A stretch of 64,000 nucleotides of DNA from Roseivivax halotolerans (GCF_900115815.1 NZ_FOXV01000006.1:62001-126000); one strand, 5' to 3'; positions 46,154 through 55,452 are shown, counted from the stretch's first letter. Notes: generated from the sequence alone by a model not told the origin. Translations and numbers: made by a program.

Positions 46154-46945
46154 ATGGAAAGCGATACCCCCCTCGATCAGGCCTTCGCGGCCATGGAGGC
46201 CGCGCCTGAAAGCGACGCGGCCCGTCTTCGCTTTTACGAGCGGCTGGCCGACACGGAGCTGAATCTCCTTCTGAAAACCGAACCCACGGCCGAAACCCTC
46301 GATCCCGAGGTGTTCGAGGTCGATGGAACGTCCTTCGTTCTGGTCTTCGATACCGATGCGCGGCTTGCGGGTTTCGTCGGCCGCGCCGCGCCCTATGCCG
46401 CTCTGCCGGGCCGCGTGATCGCGCAGATGCTCGCGGGGCAGGGCGCGGGCCTCGGGCTCAATCTCGATGTTGCACCGTCAGCCTACCTCATCCCGCCCGA
46501 CGCGGTGGCGTGGCTTGCCGAAACGCTGGGTCACGGCCCCGAGGAAGGCGCGGCGAAACCATCGGAGCTCTTCGCGCCGAGCGATCTTCCCGAAGCGCTC
46601 CTTACCGCGCTCGACGGGAAACTCGGCCGTGCGGCTGACCTTGCGCGCAAGGCCTATCTCGCCGCCGTCAGCTACGATGATGGCAGCCGCGGACACATGC
46701 TCGGTATCACCGGCGCGAAAGACGGCGCCGAAGCGCCGCTCGCCCGCGCGGTGAACGAGGCGCTGGTATTCTCCGGGATCGAAGCAGGCGCGCTCGACGT
46801 GGTATTCCTGTCAGAGACCGATCCCTTCACCGCGCGCATCGCGCGGGTCGGTCTGCGCTTCGACCTTCCCGAACCGCAGGAGCCACAGCGCGCGGCACCG
46901 GCCGCGCCGGGAAGCGACCCCAGCAAGCCGCCGCGCCTGCGCTAA
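46154..46945 (+). CDS. SseB-family protein
   Basis: A 263-residue protein with an N-terminal SseB domain (TPLDQAFAAMEAAPESDAARLRFYERLADTELNLLL and FVLVFDTDARLAGFVG) and a C-terminal SseB_C-like region (about residues 140-240). Members of this family include enhancing-type proteins of unclear function; in many bacteria they are cytoplasmic. It follows the DUF2235 gene by 38 bp on the same strand, so the two may be cotranscribed. The Pro-rich C terminus is probably flexible. Confidence 0.78.
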   Translation: MESDTPLDQAFAAMEAAPESDAARLRFYERLADTELNLLLKTEPTAETLDPEVFEVDGTSFVLVFDTDARLAGFVGRAAPYAALPGRVIAQMLAGQGAGLGLNLDVAPSAYLIPPDAVAWLAETLGHGPEEGAAKPSELFAPSDLPEALLTALDGKLGRAADLARKAYLAAVSYDDGSRGHMLGITGAKDGAEAPLARAVNEALVFSGIEAGALDVVFLSETDPFTARIARVGLRFDLPEPQEPQRAAPAAPGSDPSKPPRLR

Positions 46946-47032
46946 GGGGCGCTTTCCCGCCTCGGCGCTTGATCGTCGCGGCGAATGAATCAAGGATGCG
47001 CCCAAGACAACAGAGCCCGAGGAGGCCCGCCC

Positions 47033-48499
47033 ATGTTCCGCCGCACACTGACCGCGCTCGCCCTCGTCGCGAGCCCAGCGCTCGCGCAAGAGACCGATCT
47101 GACCATCGCGATCCAGCTCGAGCCGCCGCATCTCGACCCGACCTCGGCCGCAGCGGGCGCCATCGACAGCGTGCTTTATTCCAACGTTTTCGAAGGGCTG
47201 ACCCGCTTTGCCGCTGATGGCTCCGTCGAGCCCGCGCTCGCAGAGGATTGGAAGATTTCCGAGGACGGAACCACCTACACCTTCACTCTGCGCGAGGGCG
47301 TGAGCTTCCACGACGGCAGCGACTTCACGGCGGAGGATGTGAAGTTCACCCTCGACCGCGCCCGCGCCGAGGACAGCGTGAACGCGCAGAAGGCGCTGTT
47401 CGAGGGGATCTCCGAGGTGAACGTCGTCGATCCGCAGACCGTTGAGATCGTGCTGTCGCAGCCCGACGGCAACTTCCTCTTCAACCTTGCCTGGGGCGAT
47501 GCCGTGATCGTCGCCGAAGAGAGCATCGAGAACATCAAGTCAAACCCGGTCGGCACCGGGCCGTTCACCTTCTCCGAATGGGTGCAGGGCGATCGGGTCG
47601 AGCTGGCGCGCAATTCCGACTACTGGGGCGAGGCCCCGTCCCTCGAAGCCGCGACGATCAAGTTCATCTCTGATCCGACCGCCGCTTTCGCCGCGATGAT
47701 GGCGCAGGATATCGACGCTTTCGCTGGCTACCCCGCGCCCGAGAACCTGCCGCAATTCGAGGCCGATCCGCGCTTCCAGGTGATCGTCGGCTCAACCGAG
47801 GGCGAGACGATCCTTGCGATGAACAACGCCGAGGAGCCGTTCAACGACCCCGAAGTGCGTGAAGCCGTGGCCCATGCCATCGACCGGCAGGCGATCATCG
47901 ATGGCGCGATGTTCGGCCAGGGCACGCCGATCGGCACGCATTTCGCGCCGCACAATCCCGATTACGTCAACCTGACGGATCTGTCGCCCTACGATCCCGA
48001 GATCGCCCGCCAGCTTCTGGCCGATGCGGGCTACGAAGAAGGGTTCTCGACCACGCTCAAGCTACCGCCGCCGTCTTATGCGCGGCGCGGCGGCGAGATC
48101 ATCGCAGCGCAGCTTCGCGAGGTCGGTATCGAGACGGAGATCACCAATCTCGAATGGGCCCAGTGGCTCGAGGAAGTCTTCCGCGGCAAGGATTTCGGCC
48201 TGACCATCGTCAGCCATACCGAGCCCTTCGATATCGGGATCTACGCGCGCCCGGATTACTACTTCTCCTACGACAATCCCGAGTTCCAGGAACTGATGGC
48301 GACCCTGACCGCGACGACCGATCCCGCCGAGCGTTCCTCGCTGGTGGCCGACGCGCAGCGCATGATCTCGGAAGATTACGTCAACGCCTACCTCTTCCAG
48401 CTGGCCTATCCGACCGTCGCCGATGCGCGGCTTCGCGGCCTCTGGGAGAACCAGCCGACCCAAGCCAACCCGCTGGCCGGTGTCAGCTGGAGCGAGTGA
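47033..48499 (+). CDS. ABC transporter substrate-binding protein, peptide/nickel family
   Basis: A 488-residue class C (SBP_bac_5) binding protein with a signal peptide (FRRTLTALALVASPALA, cleavage near residue 18). The family blocks are LEPPHLDPTSAAAGAIDSVLY, DGSDFTAEDVKFTLDRA and VGTGPFTFSEWVQGD. It captures peptides or other solutes in the periplasm for the permeases at 49018-50774. The frame opens earlier, but the ATG at 47033 starts the signal peptide. It heads the importer operon. Confidence 0.93.
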   Translation: MFRRTLTALALVASPALAQETDLTIAIQLEPPHLDPTSAAAGAIDSVLYSNVFEGLTRFAADGSVEPALAEDWKISEDGTTYTFTLREGVSFHDGSDFTAEDVKFTLDRARAEDSVNAQKALFEGISEVNVVDPQTVEIVLSQPDGNFLFNLAWGDAVIVAEESIENIKSNPVGTGPFTFSEWVQGDRVELARNSDYWGEAPSLEAATIKFISDPTAAFAAMMAQDIDAFAGYPAPENLPQFEADPRFQVIVGSTEGETILAMNNAEEPFNDPEVREAVAHAIDRQAIIDGAMFGQGTPIGTHFAPHNPDYVNLTDLSPYDPEIARQLLADAGYEEGFSTTLKLPPPSYARRGGEIIAAQLREVGIETEITNLEWAQWLEEVFRGKDFGLTIVSHTEPFDIGIYARPDYYFSYDNPEFQELMATLTATTDPAERSSLVADAQRMISEDYVNAYLFQLAYPTVADARLRGLWENQPTQANPLAGVSWSE

Positions 48500-48536
48500 G
48501 CGTTCGGCTGCGGCGGGCACCAGACGGAGAGGCATC

Positions 48537-48998
48537 ATGCGGATCAGGCCGACACACCCGGACGATGTGACGGGGATCAGCGAGATGCTGACGGCGCTTG
48601 CCGATGCCGGCAAGCGCACCCGTCCGAGCGATCCCGATTTCGTGCGCTCGACCTATGTGGAGAACGATGCGCTCGTCTCGAGCCATGTCGCCGAGGGCGA
48701 AAGCGGGCGCATTCTGGGACTTCAGGTCGTCATCCTCGCCGGGCCGGACGACCCTTTCGGCGTGCCAGAGGGTTATGGCTCCATCGGCACGCATGTGGCA
48801 CCCGATGCCGGCCGTCGGGGGATCGGATCGCGTCTCTTCGAGGCGACGGAGGCCGTGGTTCGCCAGTCCGGGCTGCCCGCGGCTGATGCGAGCATCGCGG
48901 ACGACAACGCCGAGGGGCTCCAGTATTACGAGGCGATGGGATTCCGGACCGACCGGGAAGGCGCGGGCCGGATCGTAAAGCGCCTGTCCTTCGCGTGA
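48537..48998 (+). CDS. GNAT-family N-acetyltransferase
   Basis: A 153-residue GNAT protein. The acetyl-CoA loop is in HVAPDAGRRGIGSRLFEATEAVVRQ, and the C-terminal ADDNAEGLQYYEAMGFRT is typical. The ATG at 48537 follows GGAGAGGC. It lies inside the importer operon (37 bp after the binding protein, 19 bp before the first permease), so it may acetylate an imported or derived amino compound; that is inference. Confidence 0.87.
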   Translation: MRIRPTHPDDVTGISEMLTALADAGKRTRPSDPDFVRSTYVENDALVSSHVAEGESGRILGLQVVILAGPDDPFGVPEGYGSIGTHVAPDAGRRGIGSRLFEATEAVVRQSGLPAADASIADDNAEGLQYYEAMGFRTDREGAGRIVKRLSFA

Positions 48999-49017
48999 TG
49001 CCGCGCCGGATTCGCGC

Positions 49018-49962
49018 ATGTTGAGATACGCCCTGAACCGCCTGGTCTCGCTCGGGCTGAGCCTCATCGTGGCCTCGCTCGTGATCTTCCTCGTCGTGGA
49101 GGTCGCGCCCGGCGATCCGGCGAGTTTCATGCTCGGCATCAACGCGCAGCCCGACACGGTGGCGGCGCTCCAGGCCGAGCTCGGGCTCGATGTGCCGAAA
49201 TGGCAGCGTTACCTGACCTGGGTCGGCGGCATGCTGACGGGCGATTTCGGCACCTCCTACACCTACCGCACCCCGGTGTCGGAGATGGTCGCGGATCGGC
49301 TCTGGATCTCCCTGCCTCTCGCGCTCTACGCCTTGGCGCTGTCGACCGCGCTGGCCTTTCCCGCCGCGCTCTATGCCGCCTCGCGTCGGGGCCGCCCCGG
49401 CGACATGGCGGTGATGGGAGCGACGCAGCTCGGTATCGCGGTGCCGAATTTCTGGTTCGCGATGCTGCTGGTCCTCCTCTTCGCGATCAATCTCGGCTGG
49501 TTCTCCGCGGGGGGCTTTCCGGGCTGGGACGATCCTCTTGCCGCGATGAAGGCGCTGACGCTTCCCGCCATCGCGCTTGCCCTGCCGCAGGCGGCGATCC
49601 TCGCGCGGGTCATGCGCTCCGCGCTCATCGACATCATGGCCGAGGATTTCATGCGGACGGCCCGGGCCAAGGGCCTGACACGCAGCCAGACGCTCTGGCG
49701 GCACGGTGTCCGTAACGCGCTGATCCCGGTTCTGACGATCATCGGGCTGCAATTCTCCTTCCTGCTCGCGGGTGCGATCATCATCGAGCAGGTCTTTTTC
49801 CTGCCGGGCCTCGGGCGGCTGATCTTCCAGGCCATCTCCCAGCGTGATCTGATCGTCGTCGAAAGCGTCGTGATGCTTCTCGTTTTCGCGGTGATCCTCG
49901 TGACCTTCCTGACGGATCTGGCCTATGCGGCGGTCGATCCGCGGCTGAGGCGGCGGGCATGA
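49018..49962 (+). CDS. ABC transporter permease, DppB type
   Basis: A 314-residue permease with six membrane segments. The N terminus MLRYALNRLVSLGLSLIVASLVIFLVVEVAPGDP is the DppB/OppB signature; the EAA loop reads EDFMRTARAKGLTRSQTLWRHGVRNALIPVLT. With the next gene it forms the translocation pore of a peptide/opine/nickel-type importer. Its stop overlaps the partner's start by 4 bp. Confidence 0.95.
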   Translation: MLRYALNRLVSLGLSLIVASLVIFLVVEVAPGDPASFMLGINAQPDTVAALQAELGLDVPKWQRYLTWVGGMLTGDFGTSYTYRTPVSEMVADRLWISLPLALYALALSTALAFPAALYAASRRGRPGDMAVMGATQLGIAVPNFWFAMLLVLLFAINLGWFSAGGFPGWDDPLAAMKALTLPAIALALPQAAILARVMRSALIDIMAEDFMRTARAKGLTRSQTLWRHGVRNALIPVLTIIGLQFSFLLAGAIIIEQVFFLPGLGRLIFQAISQRDLIVVESVVMLLVFAVILVTFLTDLAYAAVDPRLRRRA

Positions 49963-50774
49963 TGCGTCGTCTCGCCCCCGGCGCGGCGCTGAGCGCGGTC
50001 TTCGTGATCGCGGCGCTCCTGTCCTTCCTGTGGACGCCCTACGCGGTCGACGGGATGGCCATCGCGAACCGCTTGCAGCCGCCGTCGGCGGCGCACCTTC
50101 TTGGCACGGATCACTTCGGGCGGGACATCCTGTCAATGATCATGGTCGGCGCGCGCACCTCCATCGCGGTGGCGCTGGTCGCGGTCGGGATCGGCATGGG
50201 GCTCGGCGTGCCTCTGGGCCTCGCGGCTGCGGCGCGGCATGGCGGCCTTCTCGACGAACTCATCATGCGCGGCAACGATCTGGTCTTCGCCTTTCCGAGC
50301 CTTGTCATCGCGATTCTCATCACGGCCATCGCGGGCCCTTCTGCGGTCAACGCGATCATCGCGATCGGCATCTTCAACGTGCCGGTCTTCGCGCGGCTGA
50401 CCCGCGGCGCGGCGCTGGCGCTCTGGTCGCGGGATTTCATTCTGGCGGCCCAGGTCGCGGGCAAGGGCCGTGCACGGATCTCTCTCGAGCATATCCTGCC
50501 GAACGTGACGAACCTCCTGATCGTGCAGGGAACCATCCAGTTCTCGCTCGGCATTCTGGCGGAAGCTGCGCTGTCCTATGTCGGCCTCGGCGCGCAGCCG
50601 CCGATCCCGTCCTGGGGCCGGATGCTTGCCGACGCGCAGACGATGGTCGCGATGGCCCCTCATGTCGCGCTGATGCCGGGGCTCGCGATCGTGCTGACAG
50701 TGCTTGGCCTCAACCTTCTGGGCGATGGCTTGCGCGACGCGCTCGATCCCAAGCTTGGCGAGGGGCGGGCATGA
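49959..50774 (+). CDS. ABC transporter permease, DppC type
   Basis: A 271-residue permease. HLLGTDHFGRDILSMIMVGARTSIAVAL is the DppC/OppC signature, with the EAA loop in RDFILAAQVAGKGRARISLEHILPNVTN and GAQPPIPSWGRMLADAQ near the C terminus. It pairs with the DppB-type permease and overlaps the ATPase gene by 4 bp. Confidence 0.95.
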   Translation: MMRRLAPGAALSAVFVIAALLSFLWTPYAVDGMAIANRLQPPSAAHLLGTDHFGRDILSMIMVGARTSIAVALVAVGIGMGLGVPLGLAAAARHGGLLDELIMRGNDLVFAFPSLVIAILITAIAGPSAVNAIIAIGIFNVPVFARLTRGAALALWSRDFILAAQVAGKGRARISLEHILPNVTNLLIVQGTIQFSLGILAEAALSYVGLGAQPPIPSWGRMLADAQTMVAMAPHVALMPGLAIVLTVLGLNLLGDGLRDALDPKLGEGRA

Positions 50775-52375
50775 ACGTGCTGTCGGTCGAGGCCCTCTCG
50801 GTCCGCATCGGCGCGGCAGAAATCCTGCGCGATGTCTCCCTGACCGTCGCGCCCGGCGAGATCGTCGCGCTGACCGGCGAAAGCGGGTCCGGCAAATCCA
50901 TGACCGCGCTTGCGACGATGGGTCTTCTGCCTCGCGCGGCCGAGGCGTCAGGTGAGATCCGTGTCGGAGGCGCTCGGATTTTGCACCGGCCCGAAGCCGC
51001 GCTGTGCCGGATGCGCGGTGCGGAGATGGGCATGGTCTTCCAGGAACCGATGACCGCGCTCAACCCGGTGCAGACCATCGGGCGGCAAGTGTCCGAGACC
51101 GTGCGCCTGCACAAGGGCGCGTCCTCCGCACAGGCGAAAGAGCTGGCCCGCGCCGCGCTCGACCGCGTGGGCCTGACCGAGATCCCGCTCGATCGTTATC
51201 CGCATGAGCTCTCTGGCGGGCAGCGCCAACGCGTCGTGATCGCGATGGCGACCGTGCTGCGCCCGAAGCTCCTGATCGCGGACGAGCCGACCACGGCGCT
51301 CGACGTGACGACGCAGGCGCGCATCCTCGATCTTTTGCGCGGGCTCGCGCGGGACGAGGGCATGGGACTGCTGCTCATCACCCACGATCTCGCTGTCGTG
51401 CATGGCATCGCGGACCGGCTCGCGGTGATGAAGGCGGGCGAGATCGTCGAGGCGGGACCGACCGCCGATGTCTTCGCGGCGCGCGCGCATCCCTATACCG
51501 CCGCGCTCTTCGCCGCGTCCGGACACCGCGCCAGCTTGACCTCGCGCGCGGCGGACGCACCGCTTCTGTCGGTCGACGGCCTCGATCAGAGCTATGCCTT
51601 GCCGCGGACGAGCCTCTTCGGTGCGCGGCCGCGCTTCCCCGCGCTGAAGGGCGTCTCGCTCGAGATCCGAGCGGGTGAGCGGGTTGGGCTCGTCGGCGAG
51701 TCGGGCTCCGGCAAATCGACGCTGACCCGCGCGATACTGGGGCTCGAGACGCCCGACCGGGGCGAGATCCGTCTCGGCGGCGCGGCGATCGTGCCCGGCG
51801 CAACACTGGCCGAGACGCGGGCGGATATGCAGGTCGTCTTCCAGGATCCCTATGGCAGCTTCAATCCGCGCCACCGGGTCGAGCGGCTCGTGGCCGAACC
51901 TTTTCACCTCATGGCCGATCCGCCGCGCGGCGCGGCGCGTCAGCAGGCAGTGGCGGACGCGCTCGAGGCCGTGGGGCTGAAGCCCGAGGACGCACGCCGC
52001 TACATCCACGCCTTCTCGGGTGGGCAGCGTCAGCGCATCGCCATCGCGCGCGCGCTCATCACCCGGCCGAAATTCATCATCTTCGACGAGGCGGTCTCGG
52101 CGCTCGACGTGCGGGTGCGCGCGCAGATCCTCGACCTGATTGCCCGCCTCTCGGACGAATACGGGCTTGCCTATCTCTTCATCAGCCATGACCTTTCCGT
52201 GGTGCGGGGGATCACGACGCGGGTGCTGGTGCTGAGGCGCGGCGAGATCGTCGAGGAGGGGCCGACCGAAGAGGTCATGGGCGCGCCGCGCCATCCCTAT
52301 ACGCAAGAGCTGATCGCGGCCGCGCCGCGTCTGCCGGAAGATCAGGCCCGAACGGAGGAGAGCCATGCGACTTGA
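50771..52375 (+). CDS. Fused dual ATPase of the peptide-type ABC importer (DppD-DppF)
   Basis: A 534-residue protein containing two complete ABC ATPase domains in one chain. The first has Walker A GESGSGKS at residues 36-43, signature LSGGQRQR and Walker B LLIADEPT. The second has Walker A at 309-316, signature FSGGQRQR and Walker B FIIFDEAVSALD (ending EA where most relatives have EP). DppD and DppF are usually separate genes, but fused forms are common in this family. It overlaps the SDR gene by 11 bp. Confidence 0.94.
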   Translation: MNVLSVEALSVRIGAAEILRDVSLTVAPGEIVALTGESGSGKSMTALATMGLLPRAAEASGEIRVGGARILHRPEAALCRMRGAEMGMVFQEPMTALNPVQTIGRQVSETVRLHKGASSAQAKELARAALDRVGLTEIPLDRYPHELSGGQRQRVVIAMATVLRPKLLIADEPTTALDVTTQARILDLLRGLARDEGMGLLLITHDLAVVHGIADRLAVMKAGEIVEAGPTADVFAARAHPYTAALFAASGHRASLTSRAADAPLLSVDGLDQSYALPRTSLFGARPRFPALKGVSLEIRAGERVGLVGESGSGKSTLTRAILGLETPDRGEIRLGGAAIVPGATLAETRADMQVVFQDPYGSFNPRHRVERLVAEPFHLMADPPRGAARQQAVADALEAVGLKPEDARRYIHAFSGGQRQRIAIARALITRPKFIIFDEAVSALDVRVRAQILDLIARLSDEYGLAYLFISHDLSVVRGITTRVLVLRRGEIVEEGPTEEVMGAPRHPYTQELIAAAPRLPEDQARTEESHAT

Positions 52376-53105
52376 AGGAAAACGCGCCATCGTTACCGGT
52401 GGCGGCTCGGGCTTCGGCGCAGGTATCGCGCGCGCCTTCGCCGCCGAAGGGGCACGGGTCATGGTGGCCGACATCAACGAAGAAGCCTCGCGCGCCGTTG
52501 CCGCCGAGGTGAATGGCGTTGCGGCCCGCGCGGATGTGGCCTCGGGCCCGAGCGTCGATGCGATGGTGCGCCGTGCGCGCGAAGTGATGGGCGGTGTCGA
52601 CATCCTGGTGAACAATGCCGGGATCACGCACATGCCGACGCCGCTGGAGGATGTCTCCGAAGAGGAGTTCGACCGTGTCTTCGCGGTCAATTGCAAATCG
52701 GTCTACCTGACCGCGCGCGCGGTGGTGCCGCTGATGAAGGAGAGCGGTGCGGGCGCCATCGTGAACATCGCGTCTACCGCCGGCCTCTCGCCACGCCCGA
52801 AGCTCAATTGGTACAACGCCTCGAAAGGCTGGATGATCACCGCGACAAAGACAATGGCCGTGGAACTCGCGCCCTCCGGCATCCGTGTGAACGCACTCTG
52901 CCCCGTTGCGGGGGAAACGCCGCTTCTTGTGTCTTTTCTTGGCGAGGACACGCCCGAGATGCGTGCGAAATTCCTCGCCACGATCCCGATCGGACGCTTC
53001 TCGACGCCCGAGGATCTGGGCCGCGCGGCGCTGTTTCTGGCCTCCGACGAGGCGTCGATGATCACCGGCACTGCGATGGAGGTCGACGGTGGCCGCTGCA
53101 TCTGA
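52365..53105 (+). CDS. Short-chain dehydrogenase/reductase
   Basis: A 246-residue classical SDR: VTGGGSGFGAGIARAFAAEGA as cofactor site with Asp in MVADIN favouring NAD, NNAG, the catalytic Ser in NIASTAG and YNASK with Tyr and Lys. GRFSTPEDLGRAALFLASDEASMITG closes the fold. It overlaps the ATPase gene by 11 bp and the peptidase gene by 17 bp, so it belongs to the importer operon. The substrate is unknown. Confidence 0.92.
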   Translation: MRLEGKRAIVTGGGSGFGAGIARAFAAEGARVMVADINEEASRAVAAEVNGVAARADVASGPSVDAMVRRAREVMGGVDILVNNAGITHMPTPLEDVSEEEFDRVFAVNCKSVYLTARAVVPLMKESGAGAIVNIASTAGLSPRPKLNWYNASKGWMITATKTMAVELAPSGIRVNALCPVAGETPLLVSFLGEDTPEMRAKFLATIPIGRFSTPEDLGRAALFLASDEASMITGTAMEVDGGRCI

Positions 53106-54108
53106 GCCGAAGACGGGCCCGCGCAATACCATCACCGACGTGACGGGGCTGCATGTGGGAAGCGCCGAGGACCGTCGCCTGAAATCGGGCGTGACCGTCC
53201 TGACGGCGGGTTCGCCCTTCACGGCGTCGGTCGCGGTGATGGGCGGTGCGCCGGGCACGCGGGAGACCGACCTTCTGGCGCCCGACAAGACCGCGCCCGG
53301 CGTCGATGCGCTGGTCCTCTCGGGCGGATCGGCCTTCGGCCTCGCGGCGGCTCAGGGAGTGATGGACGCGCTCGCAGAGGCCGGGCGGGGCTTTGCCGTC
53401 CTGTCGGCGCGGGTGCCCATCGTGCCCGCGGCGATCCTCTTTGACCTCTTGAACGGCGGCGAGAAAGGCTGGGGCGAGAACCCTTATCCGGCGCTCGGCC
53501 GGGCCGCCCTCGGTGCCGCTGGCGCGGACGTCTCGCTGGGATCCGTCGGGGCGGGAGCCGGCGCGCAGACCGCTCAGGTCAAAGGCGGGCTCGGCTCTGC
53601 CTCGCTGGTGCTGGACAGCGGAGTAACCGTCGGCGCGCTCGTGGCCGTGAACCCGATGGGCTGCGTGACGACGCCGTCGGGTCGGCACTTTCACGCGGCC
53701 CCGTTCGAGATCGGCGCCGAATTCGGCGGTCTTGGGCCCGACCCCGCACGCGGGCTGCAAATGGCTCCGCCCTCGAAGAAGCTCGCGGCGATGGCGAGCC
53801 TTGGAAACACGACGATCGGTGTCGTCGCGACGGATGCGGCACTTGATAAAGCGCAATGCCACCGTATGGCGATCGCCGCACATGACGGGCTGGGCCGCGC
53901 GATCATGCCCGCGCATTCGCCTCTCGATGGCGATCTCATCTTCGGGGCCTCGACCGGCGCGCAAGCCCTGTCCGATCCGGCGGGCGAGCTTGCCGCAATC
54001 GGCCATGCGGGTGCGATCTGCATGGCGCGCGCCATCGCGCGGGCGATCTGGGAGGCCAGTCCCGAGCCGGGCGATCTGCTGCCGACCTTCCGCGAGACGT
54101 TGGGCTGA
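53089..54108 (+). CDS. P1-family aminopeptidase (DmpA/BapA type)
   Basis: A 339-residue Ntn-like hydrolase. The N terminus ITDVTGLHVGSAEDRRLKSGVTVL and SGGSAFGLAAAQGVMDALAE are family hallmarks. The self-cleavage and nucleophile site reads LGNTTIGVVATDA, so the nucleophile is a Thr as in some mycobacterial members, not the Ser of DmpA. Relatives cleave N-terminal D- or beta-amino acids from peptides. The start is GTG at 53089, inside the SDR end. It is the last gene of the importer operon, so it may process an imported peptide. Confidence 0.88.
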   Translation: MAAASEPKTGPRNTITDVTGLHVGSAEDRRLKSGVTVLTAGSPFTASVAVMGGAPGTRETDLLAPDKTAPGVDALVLSGGSAFGLAAAQGVMDALAEAGRGFAVLSARVPIVPAAILFDLLNGGEKGWGENPYPALGRAALGAAGADVSLGSVGAGAGAQTAQVKGGLGSASLVLDSGVTVGALVAVNPMGCVTTPSGRHFHAAPFEIGAEFGGLGPDPARGLQMAPPSKKLAAMASLGNTTIGVVATDAALDKAQCHRMAIAAHDGLGRAIMPAHSPLDGDLIFGASTGAQALSDPAGELAAIGHAGAICMARAIARAIWEASPEPGDLLPTFRETLG

Positions 54109-54111
54109 GAT

Positions 54112-54164
54112 GCGAGGGGCCAGCCCCTCGCGCTCCCCGCGGGTATTTGGGCCAATCCAAAGAG
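54112..54164 (+). repeat. Dispersed hairpin-plus-tail repeat, copy 4
   Basis: Identical to 15153-15205 over 53 bp. It lies 4 bp after the P1-peptidase gene stop and 5 bp before the end of the convergent M20 gene, filling the whole gap between two converging genes, as copy 3 does. Confidence 0.85.
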
Positions 54165-54168
54165 ACAG

Positions 54169-55452
54169 TCAGTCCGTAAGCAGGAGCTTCTCGAGCACCC
54201 GGGCCATCACGCGGGCGCTTTCGAGCATGTCCGTGACCGAGATCCATTCGTCCGGCTTGTGGGCCAGCTCCAGCTTCCCCGGCCCGTAAGCCACGCAGTT
54301 CTTCAGACGGCCGATGCGGTCGATATGTTTCTGGTCGTAGCTCCCCGGTGAGGCCACATGCTGGGCCTTCGACCCGAGCGTCTCGGCGATGGCGGCTTCG
54401 AGCGTCATGACCACCGGCGCGGCAGGATCGGTCATGGAGGGGATGACGCGATTGATCTCGCGCAGCTCGTAATCGAAATTCGCGCGCCGCGCTTTCAGCC
54501 CGTCGAGAAGGCCGCGCATCTCTGCCTCGACCGCCTCGATGCCCTCCTCGATCAGGAAGCGGCGGTCGATGGTGATCCGGCAGCTGTCCGGTACACAGTG
54601 AACGGGCAGGGAGGTGCTGTCCTCTGGCTCTTCCGGCTGGCCGCCATGAATCGCGTTGATGTTCATGGTCGACGAGCGCGCGCCATCGGGAATGACCGGC
54701 ATCTCGGTGCGCCGCGCGGCAAGGGCCGGAAAGAGGTCGCGTTCGAACGCGTCTAGAACCGCGCCCATGTGCCGGATCGCGCAATCGCCAAGGAAAGGCA
54801 TCGCGCCGTGGGCGATTTCGCCCTTCGTTTCGATCTCGGCCCACCAGCCGCCACGATGGCCGAGGCAGATCCGATCCTTGCCGAGAGGTTCGGGGATGAT
54901 GACGTGATGCACGCGGTCCGGATCGAACCAGCCCTGTTCGGCAAGATAGGCAACCCCGCCATAGCCGCCCGATTCCTCGTCCGCCGTGCCGGAAATCTCG
55001 ATCGCGCCCGCGAAATCGGGATGCTCGATCAGGAACGCCTCGGCGGCGAGGATCGAGGCGGCAAGCCCGCCTTTCATGTCGCAGGCACCGCGCCCGTAAA
55101 TCCGGTCGCCGTCTAGCTCTGCGCCGAACGGGTCTCGGGTCCAACCGGCGCCCACTTCCACGACGTCGATATGGCTGTTGAAATGCACGCATTGTCCGGG
55201 CCGCGCGCCTTCGCGCCGCGCGACGAGGTTCCAGCGGGGATACGCGTCGCTATCGCCCGGCGCGCCCGTCGCACGGACCAGGTGCGTCTCGAACCCGGAC
55301 AGTGCGAGCCGTGTTGCCAGATCTTCGCAAATATCGCGGTAATGCGCACCGGGCGGGTTCAGCGTGGGCACGCGCAACAGGCTTTGCGTCAGCGCGATCA
55401 AGTCGTCGCGCGCATCCTCGATGCGGGTGGCCAGCCGGTCGGTCATGGCCAT
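54169..55452 (-). CDS. M20-family deacylase (ArgE/DapE type)
   Basis: A 427-residue M20 metallopeptidase. HFNSHIDVVEVGAG supplies His and Asp zinc ligands, GRGACDMKGGLAASILAAEAF the bridging Asp, and GTADEESGGYGGVAYL the catalytic and metal Glu pair. HGAMPFLGDCAI and HVASPGSYDQKHID complete the site. Such enzymes remove acyl groups from N-acyl amino acids (acetylornithine, succinyl-diaminopimelate and others). It converges on the peptide-importer operon. The substrate is not defined by the sequence. Confidence 0.9.
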   Translation of the reverse strand: MAMTDRLATRIEDARDDLIALTQSLLRVPTLNPPGAHYRDICEDLATRLALSGFETHLVRATGAPGDSDAYPRWNLVARREGARPGQCVHFNSHIDVVEVGAGWTRDPFGAELDGDRIYGRGACDMKGGLAASILAAEAFLIEHPDFAGAIEISGTADEESGGYGGVAYLAEQGWFDPDRVHHVIIPEPLGKDRICLGHRGGWWAEIETKGEIAHGAMPFLGDCAIRHMGAVLDAFERDLFPALAARRTEMPVIPDGARSSTMNINAIHGGQPEEPEDSTSLPVHCVPDSCRITIDRRFLIEEGIEAVEAEMRGLLDGLKARRANFDYELREINRVIPSMTDPAAPVVMTLEAAIAETLGSKAQHVASPGSYDQKHIDRIGRLKNCVAYGPGKLELAHKPDEWISVTDMLESARVMARVLEKLLLTD

